Shown in pieces: positions 6,346-12,104 of a stretch of DNA of 14,864 bases. The position numbers and the translations under genes are program-made. Every line of letters starts with the position of its first letter. Position 1 is the stretch's first letter. The stretch comes from Acidimicrobiia bacterium. Its GTDB lineage: Bacteria > Actinomycetota > Acidimicrobiia > IMCC26256 > JACDBD01. The stretch spans positions 1-14,864 of the forward strand of contig JAPSGP010000032.1 of the NCBI GenBank assembly GCA_031177445.1. The letters are read 5' to 3'. Under the pieces are notes generated by a model. That model had not been told where the DNA came from and ran no database searches. It saw only the letters and a program-made list of their open reading frames with translations.

Positions 6346-6963
6346 GTGGACGACTCGGAGCGGGAGGGCGCCTTCCTCGCCGCGCTCGGCAACGAGTACT
6401 TCGTCCTGCAGTCGGCGGCGAGCACGACGGTGAGCGAGAGCAGCACTCGAGCGTCGCTCTATGTACTGTCGCTGTCGAGCACGCTGGTGGCGCTCGGGTT
6501 CGTTTCGCAGTCGGAGGATGCCTTCGGTCCGTTCCTCGCGGTGGTGATCCCGACGCTGTTCGTGCTCGGCATCTTCACCACGGTGCGGCTGGTCGACACC
6601 GGCGTGCAGAACGTGAGCTACCTGCGCTCCATGGCCCGGATCCGCCGCTACTGGGCCGGCCTCACCCTGGACGCACCGCAGTTCTTCGGCACGGGCGGGC
6701 AAGACGACGTCCACGCCGCGCTGGCGTCCATGGCGGTCTCGTACGGCCCGGCGGCGGAGCTGTTCACGATCGCGAGCATGGTCGCGACCGTGAACAGCGT
6801 GGTCGCCGGAACCGGCATCGCGCTGCTGGTCAACGACATGCAGAGCGACGACGCCGCGCTCACCGTGCCGGTCGGGGCCGGCGTTGCCGCGGGCGTCGTC
6901 GCCCTCGGCGCGTTCCTCGTCTACCAGCACAGTCGCTACCAGCCGCTCGCGAAAGAGGAGTAG
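6346..6963 (+). CDS. Uncharacterised four-helix membrane protein
   Basis: This 205-residue protein has no family I can name. Four hydrophobic segments are visible at about residues 36-54, 62-82, 140-163 and 172-194, arranged as two hairpins. Between them is a soluble stretch of about 55 residues with aromatic and basic residues (YLRSMARIRRYWAG at 92-105). The N-terminal 35 residues, with NEYFVLQSAASTTVSESSTRA, are soluble and conserved-looking. The GTG at 6346 is chosen because AGGA lies seven bases upstream at 6335-6338. It follows the DUF6510 gene after 43 bases on the same strand and may be read through from that operon. The paired-hairpin layout recalls small DUF membrane proteins without a known role. 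Confidence 0.72.
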   Translation: MDDSEREGAFLAALGNEYFVLQSAASTTVSESSTRASLYVLSLSSTLVALGFVSQSEDAFGPFLAVVIPTLFVLGIFTTVRLVDTGVQNVSYLRSMARIRRYWAGLTLDAPQFFGTGGQDDVHAALASMAVSYGPAAELFTIASMVATVNSVVAGTGIALLVNDMQSDDAALTVPVGAGVAAGVVALGAFLVYQHSRYQPLAKEE

Positions 6964-7010
6964 CGGCAGCCATCCGGGCGGGGTCGGTCTGGGGCCCTTC
7001 TCGTGCGCCA

Positions 7011-7016
7011 TACAGT
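7011..7016 (+). promoter_or_regulatory. Candidate -10 element for a leaderless UBP zinc-finger mRNA
   Basis: TACAGT fits TANNNT and ends eight bases before the ATG at 7025, which has no Shine-Dalgarno sequence. This spacing would place the transcript start at or next to the ATG, giving a leaderless mRNA, which is common in actinobacteria. No clear -35 is seen, so confidence is low. Confidence 0.3.
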
Positions 7017-7024
7017 CGCATCCG

Positions 7025-7321
7025 ATGGCCGCCACGTGCACCCACCTCTCGGACATCTCGTTCGAGATCGAGCCGCACGCCACCGGCTGCGAGGAATGCC
7101 TGGCGACCGGCGGCACCTGGCTGCACCTCCGGTTGTGCATGAGCTGCGGTCACGTCGGGTGCTGTGACAACTCGCCAGGCCGGCACGCCACCGCCCACTT
7201 CGCTGCCGACGCGCACCCCGTCATCCGCTCCTTCGAGCCGGGCGAGGACTGGTGGTGGTGCTACGTCGACGAGCTGGACTTCGACGTCGAGGGGGCGCCG
7301 CCCGCGCCCTCACATCCCTAG
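7025..7321 (+). CDS. UBP-type zinc finger domain protein
   Basis: This 98-residue protein is almost entirely a UBP-type zinc finger (zf-UBP). The ligand series is visible: C5 and H7, C22 and C25 (GCEEC), C38 and C41 (CMSCGHVGCC), C46/C47, then H54, H58 and H64 in PGRHATAHFAADAHPV. The end WWWCYVDELDFDVEG is also usual for these bacterial proteins. In eukaryotes the fold binds the C-terminus of ubiquitin; bacteria of this group have no ubiquitin, and the bacterial role is unknown. No second domain is present. The stop codon TAG overlaps the TAG of the convergent gene on the other strand, sharing the palindrome CTAG at 7318-7321. Confidence 0.88.
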   Translation: MAATCTHLSDISFEIEPHATGCEECLATGGTWLHLRLCMSCGHVGCCDNSPGRHATAHFAADAHPVIRSFEPGEDWWWCYVDELDFDVEGAPPAPSHP

Positions 7322-7860
7322 CCCAGGCCAGTGATGTCGTCGGGCGCGAGCTTGCGCTGCGCGATGCCTTCGAACCCGTCGCCTCCCGTGTAGGTGTCTT
7401 CACCCCGCGCGAGGCCGTGCTCGTCCATCGGCCACAGCGTCGCCATGCGCGCCTCGTAGAGGTAGAAGGCGTCGGGATCGTCGATTTCGATCCCGCGAGC
7501 CTGCAGGATCCAGCCCGGCCAGGCCATGCGCATGAGCCCCTCGGTGAGCACGCAGTCGCGATCGACGACGAGGCGGTCCACGTCGAACTGGAGGCGGGTG
7601 GCGCCCGAGGCGATGAACGCCTCGTAAAACGCCCGCACGCCGGCGGTGCCGCTGGGACTGAGCGCGGGATCGTCCGTGCCGTAGGCGTGGTACTGCGGGT
7701 TCTCCGACAGCGTGGCCATGAGCCCGTCGAGATCGCCTGCGGCCTCGGCCTTCATGTGCACGAGGATCGTCTCGAGGTTGCGCCGCAGCACCGGATCGGT
7801 CTCGGTCGACAGCCGCTCCTCGACCTTCGCCCACGTCCTCGTCATGTCGATCACGGCCAT
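7318..7860 (-). CDS. NTF2-like / SnoaL-like protein
   Basis: This 180-residue protein looks like the NTF2-like (SnoaL) alpha+beta fold, used by small isomerases, hydrolases and binding proteins. Support is the N-terminal helix VLRRNLETILVHMKAEAAGD (24-43), a DLDGLMATL segment typical of the fold's start, YHAYG, then GTAGVRAFYEAFIASGA (71-87) and alternating strands FDVDRLVVD and CVLTEGLMRM. Catalytic residues cannot be assigned. The ATG at 7860 is preceded by a G-rich stretch and is preferred; a GTG at 7905 would add 15 residues. It lies 102 bases downstream of the secreted esterase on the same strand, so it could share its transcript or have its own promoter. An inverted sequence, gtggaactccac at 7885-7896, lies just upstream of the start. 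Confidence 0.72.
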   Translation of the reverse strand: MAVIDMTRTWAKVEERLSTETDPVLRRNLETILVHMKAEAAGDLDGLMATLSENPQYHAYGTDDPALSPSGTAGVRAFYEAFIASGATRLQFDVDRLVVDRDCVLTEGLMRMAWPGWILQARGIEIDDPDAFYLYEARMATLWPMDEHGLARGEDTYTGGDGFEGIAQRKLAPDDITGLG

Positions 7861-7962
7861 CGCCGACCCCCCAGACTCCTCGGTGTGGAACTCCACGTCT
7901 ACCACTGCGGTGCCGGCGCTTCACTCTCGCGGCTTTGATCCCTTCAGAGCTGAGGCGCGCGA

Positions 7963-9945
7963 TTACGCGGCGAAGCGCGGCGACGCCACCACGACCGGCG
8001 CGGGCAACGCCGCGGGCGGTGGTGCGCCAGGTGGCGGCGCAGGTTGGGGAATCGACGGCTCCTCCGGTTGCGCCGGTGGTGTCGCGCCGAGCCCGAGCAG
8101 GTGCTGCGCCAGGAAGTCGGCGGTTCGCCGCACGATGTCGCGCTGGAACTGCGAGACGATGCCGTGGTCAGCGCCGTCGTAGCGAACGAGCTCGCAGAAG
8201 ACCCCGACGGCCTGCGCGTTGAGGCAGCTGCTCTCTCCGCCGACGAACGGGACAATGGTGTCCTCGGTGCCGTGGAAGACGATCGCAGGCGGATCCCCAG
8301 CCTGGGGTGCGCCGAAGCTGACACCGGCGATCGACACCGCGGCACCGATCGAGGACGCCGTCGCCGTGCCGTGGTCGCCGGGAAGATAGGCGAGGTTGAG
8401 CGAGGTCACCGCGCCGGCGGAATAGCCGCCGGCTGCGATCGCGTCGGGATCGATCCCGTAGTCCTCGGCGTGCGAACGGAGCCAGTCGACGGCGGCGGTC
8501 GCGTCGTCGTACGCGTCGTACGCGGCGGCGACGATCCCGGGAATGTCAGTGATGGGGATGCCACCGCGGAGGCGGTACTGCAACGAGATGGCGACGTAGC
8601 CACGGCGGGCGAACTCCTGGGCGTACCCGGCCATGCTGCTCTTGTCGCCGAAGATGAAGTAGCCGCCGTGCATCCAGATGATCACCGGCCGCTTCGTCTC
8701 CGTATCGCCCTTCGGCTGGTAGACGTCGAGGTGTAGCTGCACGGTGTTGCCTTGGTAGTCGACGGCCTCTCGGTACACGACGTCGTTCGTCACCTCGACG
8801 TCGTCGAAGACGGGATCGAGGTAGCGCCCACGAGACGGGGGAGCGGGGCCGAACGTGATCGGCGCGCGCGCGTCCTGACCGCGGCTGAAGTCGCGTGCCA
8901 CGACTTCGCACCCCGGAGGCCGACGGCAGTTGGTCGACGATCCGTCGAACCGGGCGAAGTCGGCGGCGACGAACAAGCTCGCCTCGAACGCCCCTGCAGC
9001 ATCGGCGTTCGTGTACGACGAGCCCGAGTCGTCGCAACGATCCTCGGCCGCCCCGGCCGCGCACAGCGCGATGCTGACCGGCGAATCGGGTAAGAAGCCG
9101 TTCCCGCGCACGGTGACCGTGCTGCCGTCCTCGACGTCCGTCGCCGGGGATACGTCGATGGTCGGAGGTGGCAGCAGCGGCGCATCGGGATCGAACTGGA
9201 GAGTCACTCGTGCGGAGCGGGGTGCGGTGAAGCCGCCTTGGGCGGCGACAACGACACAGGGCTCCGCGATCGTCCGGCAGTCGACTTGCCCATCCGGGCT
9301 CGGGACCGTCGCGAAGAGCGTCATGGCCGCCGTGAAGCTGCCCTGATCGTCGGTGATCGGGAACCGATTCGAGAACTGGCACCCGGAGAACGCCTCCGCG
9401 CCCGGCGCGCACTGCAGCAGCTCCACGTTCTCGTTCGGCCGGAAGCCCGATCCCGTGACCGTGACGACCTGGCCGTCGACGAGCCCGCCGTTCGGGTCGA
9501 CCGACGCACTCGGCGGCGGGGCGAGCGGCGCGTCGGGGTCGAAGTGCAGCGGGACCTCGATGGACAACCCGCTGGTGCCGAAGTCCGGTGGGTCCACGAC
9601 GAGCATGCACGCATCGGCTATCCGGCAGTCGACCTCGCCCTGCGGCGCGAAGAGCACCGCGTCCACGAACACGTCGAACGTGAACGCTCCATCGGATGCG
9701 ACGGGACCATCCGCGAAGTTGAAGTTGCCGCACGCACCAGGCGAGGTCTCGCCGGTCGGGCACTGCACGACGGCCACGAACTGCCCCGCGGGAAATCCGG
9801 TGCCGGTCAGGCTGACGCGCTGGGCGTCGACGAGGTCGGTCGCGGGATCGATCACGACCGCCGGCTCGTCGGCATGTGCGGCCGGGGTGGAAGCGGCAAG
9901 GACGGCAAGAAGGAGGGGCGCCGTGACGAGCCAGCGCGCTCGCAT
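7963..9945 (-). CDS. Secreted esterase with three neocarzinostatin-like domains
   Basis: This 660-residue protein is exported: residues 1-25 are a signal peptide with cleavage likely after AHA. Three domains of about 110 residues follow (about 27-137, 147-254 and 262-367) that match the neocarzinostatin family: the pattern V-x-P-x-x-x-L-x-D-G, V-x-G-x-G-F, then a QC...C and a VDC...C pair. Each domain has two cysteine pairs (62/72 and 107/113; 179/189 and 223/230; 295/304 and 340/346). Residues 375-620 form an alpha/beta hydrolase of the esterase/lipase type, with oxyanion-hole HGGYF (426-430), Ser509 in GGYSAG, Asp562 in HGTEDTIVP and His594 in ADHGI. A proline- and alanine-rich tail ends the chain. 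The ATG at 9945 has GGAGG six bases upstream. The substrate is unknown; a polyester, acylated glycan or xenobiotic ester is possible. Confidence 0.88.
   Translation of the reverse strand: MRARWLVTAPLLLAVLAASTPAAHADEPAVVIDPATDLVDAQRVSLTGTGFPAGQFVAVVQCPTGETSPGACGNFNFADGPVASDGAFTFDVFVDAVLFAPQGEVDCRIADACMLVVDPPDFGTSGLSIEVPLHFDPDAPLAPPPSASVDPNGGLVDGQVVTVTGSGFRPNENVELLQCAPGAEAFSGCQFSNRFPITDDQGSFTAAMTLFATVPSPDGQVDCRTIAEPCVVVAAQGGFTAPRSARVTLQFDPDAPLLPPPTIDVSPATDVEDGSTVTVRGNGFLPDSPVSIALCAAGAAEDRCDDSGSSYTNADAAGAFEASLFVAADFARFDGSSTNCRRPPGCEVVARDFSRGQDARAPITFGPAPPSRGRYLDPVFDDVEVTNDVVYREAVDYQGNTVQLHLDVYQPKGDTETKRPVIIWMHGGYFIFGDKSSMAGYAQEFARRGYVAISLQYRLRGGIPITDIPGIVAAAYDAYDDATAAVDWLRSHAEDYGIDPDAIAAGGYSAGAVTSLNLAYLPGDHGTATASSIGAAVSIAGVSFGAPQAGDPPAIVFHGTEDTIVPFVGGESSCLNAQAVGVFCELVRYDGADHGIVSQFQRDIVRRTADFLAQHLLGLGATPPAQPEEPSIPQPAPPPGAPPPAALPAPVVVASPRFAA
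8845..9867 (-). repeat. Three tandem neocarzinostatin-like domain repeats within one gene
   Basis: Three diverged copies of one domain follow each other inside the secreted esterase. Copies 1 and 2 end in the same words, FDPDAPL, followed by proline-rich linkers, at residues 135-141 (9523-9543) and 251-257 (9175-9195). The third copy ends in a different linker before the hydrolase. The copies are similar in protein but clearly diverged in DNA, so the duplication is old. Confidence 0.75.
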
Positions 9946-9970
9946 GAGTCCCCTCCCTGCAGGTGGCGGC

Positions 9971-9976
9971 ATCCTA
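9971..9976 (-). promoter_or_regulatory. Candidate -10 element for the secreted esterase
   Basis: Read on the minus strand this is TAGGAT, which fits TANNNT. It would start the transcript about 20 bases before the esterase ATG at 9945, leaving room for the strong ribosome binding site. No good -35 is visible. The 127-base divergent gap to the prenyltransferase must also hold that gene's promoter. Confidence 0.3.
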
Positions 9977-10072
9977 GACAGTCGTGGCGGTTCTGACGCT
10001 TCGCGCAGCCGGAGGGTTCGGTGCCAGTGGCGGGCGTTGCGCCGAGTGGATGACCCACTGCACAGTGATCGG

Positions 10073-11023
10073 GTGGTGTGGCGCGGCAACCCGGCCGCCG
10101 AGCACGAGCAGGCGCCGACGAGGGCGCGGCTCGGGCTCGCACTGCTGCGCCTCTCCCGGCCGCCGATCTGGCCGGTGTCGCTGGTCCCGCTGTGGACGGG
10201 CTACGTCCTCGCGTCCCGTGATCTGGTCCCCACGTCGGTGGGCGGAGCCCTCGACGTCCTGGTTGCGATCCTCGTCATCGGCCCGCTCGGGTGGACGTCA
10301 GCGCTCGCGATCAACGACCTCGCCGACCTGCCCGCCGACCGGCTCAATCCCCGGAAGGCCGGCACGCCGCTGGTGGGGGGCGAGCTCACGCCGTCGTCGG
10401 CCCGTGCCGCCGCCTACGGATCGGGCGGCCTCGCCCTACTCGGCGCGAGCTGGCTCGGCGCCGCGTTCACGCTGGCGACGTCCGCCTTCCTGGCGCTGGC
10501 CTTCGCCTACAGCGTGCCTCCCGTCCGGCTCAAGCACCGCCCCGGTGCGGACCTCATGGCGAACGCGCTGGGTGTGGGCGTGATCCCGATGTTCGCCGGC
10601 TGGTCGTTGGTTCGATCGATGAGCTCGTTCCCGCGGTGGTTTGTGGTGCAAGGGCTGCTCGTCGCGGCGGCCGTCTACGTGCCGACCACGCTGGTCGACT
10701 ACGACGCCGATCGCGCCGCCGGGGGGCAGACGCTGGCGACCCGCCTCGGGCGGCGGCGCGCCTACCAGGTCGGTTGGACGGCGTGGCTCGCCGCGAACAT
10801 CGGCATGCTGGTCATGTCGGCCGCCGACTACGTGGTGCCGCGTTCGATCCTGCCGGTTCTGGCGGGGTGCAGTGCCGTGCTGTTCGCCGAGTACCACTGG
10901 CTGATCGGACGAGCGCGCACATCCGGGGCGATGGTTCGGGGCATCGTCGTTCTCAGCTGCACGTTCCTCGCTTCCAGTGCGGCGTTCGGGCTCGCATACA
11001 CGGGCCTCTGGACGCCCGTCTGA
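10073..11023 (+). CDS. UbiA-family prenyltransferase
   Basis: This 316-residue integral membrane protein belongs to the UbiA superfamily, which attaches isoprenoid chains to aromatic or polar acceptors. The two aspartate motifs are present: NDLADLPADRLN at residues 81-92 (D82, D85, D89) and DYDADRAAGGQT at 209-220 (D209, D211, D213). About eight or nine hydrophobic helices fill the rest, and YSVPPVRLKHRPGAD (146-160) is typical of the family. The acceptor cannot be read from the sequence: quinone, chlorophyll-like or lipid glycerol acceptors are all possible. The start is uncertain because GTG codons lie at 10073 and 10076 and no ribosome binding site is seen. It is 33 bases upstream of a sulfotransferase gene on the same strand. 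Confidence 0.83.
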   Translation: MVWRGNPAAEHEQAPTRARLGLALLRLSRPPIWPVSLVPLWTGYVLASRDLVPTSVGGALDVLVAILVIGPLGWTSALAINDLADLPADRLNPRKAGTPLVGGELTPSSARAAAYGSGGLALLGASWLGAAFTLATSAFLALAFAYSVPPVRLKHRPGADLMANALGVGVIPMFAGWSLVRSMSSFPRWFVVQGLLVAAAVYVPTTLVDYDADRAAGGQTLATRLGRRRAYQVGWTAWLAANIGMLVMSAADYVVPRSILPVLAGCSAVLFAEYHWLIGRARTSGAMVRGIVVLSCTFLASSAAFGLAYTGLWTPV

Positions 11024-11044
11024 AACCGCGCGGGTGACGGTCGA

Positions 11045-11050
11045 TATCGT
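11045..11050 (+). promoter_or_regulatory. Candidate -10 element for a leaderless sulfotransferase mRNA
   Basis: TATCGT fits TANNNT and ends six bases before the GTG at 11057, which lacks a ribosome binding site. This would start transcription on the start codon. A weak tgaaac at 11021-11026 lies 18 bases upstream as a possible -35. If real, the sulfotransferase has its own promoter besides read-through from the prenyltransferase. Confidence 0.35.
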
Positions 11051-11056
11051 CTGATC

Positions 11057-11977
11057 GTGGCGCCGTCCCCCAAGTTGGCCAACACCGTGATCGCCGGCGT
11101 GAACAAGGCCGGGACCACCGGGCTCTACGTCGCGCTCGCGTCTCACCCGCAGGTCGCGCCGTCGGCCGTGAAGGAGACCCGTTTCTTCCTTCCGCTGCGG
11201 TACGGCGCGCCCACGCCGCCGCTCTCGGAGTACGAGTCGTACTTCGCCTCGGCGGGCAACGAGCCGGTGCGCATCGAGGCCACCCCCGCGTACTTCTATG
11301 GGGGCGAGGCCCTGGCCCAGGGCATGCGGGACGTTCTCGGCGACGCGCGGATCTTGCTGTCGTTTCGCGAGCCCGTCAGCCGGTTCGTCTCGTTCTTCAG
11401 GTACCAGAAGGCGCGGCTTCGGATCCCCGAAGAGATGACGATCGCGGAGTATCTCACCGCCTGCGATCGGCTGGTGCCGGACGACTTCTCGGATCCGACG
11501 AACGAGCCGTACTTCGGCGTCCTCGGTGGGTGCTACGCCGACTATCTCCCGGCGTGGACCGAGACCTTCGGCACGGGCGTCCGCGTCGTGTTCTTCGACG
11601 ACGTCGCGGCCGACCTCGAGCGGGTGATGCGCGACCTCGCCCGCTGGTTGAAGATCGACCCCGAGGGCTATCGGGTCGACGCCTTGGAATCCGAGAACCG
11701 GACGGTGGTCTACCGCAACCGGGCCTTCCAGCGTCTGGCGTTGTTCGTCAACGACAGCGCCGAGCGGTTTCTTCGTCGCCATCATGGGCTCAAGCAGCGC
11801 CTGCGCGCCGCGTACTACCGATTGAACGGGCAGACGAAGCGCGAGGAAGTCCCGGACGAGATCCGCGACGAGCTGCAAGCCCGGTATCGCGAGCCCAACG
11901 CCCGGCTCGAGCAGCTGCTCCGCGGATCCGAGATCTCGATGCCGGCCTGGCTCGGCGAGTCCAAGCCCGTGGGCTGA
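11057..11977 (+). CDS. PAPS-dependent sulfotransferase
   Basis: This 306-residue protein is a sulfotransferase that moves sulfate from 3'-phosphoadenosine-5'-phosphosulfate to an acceptor. The 5'-phosphosulfate loop is VNKAGTTGLY at residues 15-24, with Lys17, Thr20 and Thr21. KETRFF at 39-44 follows, a motif seen in heparan and related sulfotransferases, and the 3'-phosphate motif is LLSFREPVSRFVSFF at 100-114 with Arg104 and Ser108. No signal or membrane segment is visible, so it works in the cytoplasm or at the inner membrane face. The acceptor is unknown. The GTG at 11057 gives the usual short N-terminus before the loop; no ribosome binding site is seen and a leaderless mRNA is likely. 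The prenyltransferase 33 bases upstream suggests a lipid acceptor. Confidence 0.88.
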   Translation: MAPSPKLANTVIAGVNKAGTTGLYVALASHPQVAPSAVKETRFFLPLRYGAPTPPLSEYESYFASAGNEPVRIEATPAYFYGGEALAQGMRDVLGDARILLSFREPVSRFVSFFRYQKARLRIPEEMTIAEYLTACDRLVPDDFSDPTNEPYFGVLGGCYADYLPAWTETFGTGVRVVFFDDVAADLERVMRDLARWLKIDPEGYRVDALESENRTVVYRNRAFQRLALFVNDSAERFLRRHHGLKQRLRAAYYRLNGQTKREEVPDEIRDELQARYREPNARLEQLLRGSEISMPAWLGESKPVG

Positions 11978-12104
11978 AGGTCCGCCATCGTGCAGGCGTC
12001 AGAGGCCGGATTCCGGTCTCCCGTGCCTGAGCGATTGCCTCTGGAGGCAGGGCCCGCGCGTACGTATGGAGCGGCTTCGGTGTGACATCCTGGGAGGTCG
12101 CGGT
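11978..12104 (+). promoter_or_regulatory. Intergenic region before the penicillin-binding protein, with small hairpins
   Basis: This 127-base gap between the sulfotransferase and the penicillin-binding protein holds two short inverted repeats: ccggattccgg at 12007-12017, and tgcctctggaggca at 12036-12049, a six-base stem with a two-base centre. Neither is followed by a T-run. They could help end the upstream transcript. A TACGTA at 12061-12066 is A/T-rich but does not fit a clean -10. The strong ribosome binding site at 12092-12097 serves the downstream gene. Confidence 0.3.

Noticed and set aside
7885..7896. The inverted sequence gtggaactccac as an operator or terminator.
   Set aside because: A five-base arm with a two-base centre is expected by chance in this composition and there is no second copy or T-run; noted only in the NTF2-like entry.
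9946..10089. A possible N-terminal extension of the secreted esterase.
   Set aside because: The ATG at 9945 has a strong ribosome binding site and begins a proper signal peptide; the extension is Arg-rich and would bury that signal.
10436..11878. A 480-codon minus-strand frame across the prenyltransferase and sulfotransferase genes.
   Set aside because: It crosses two genes with clear family motifs and shows none itself.
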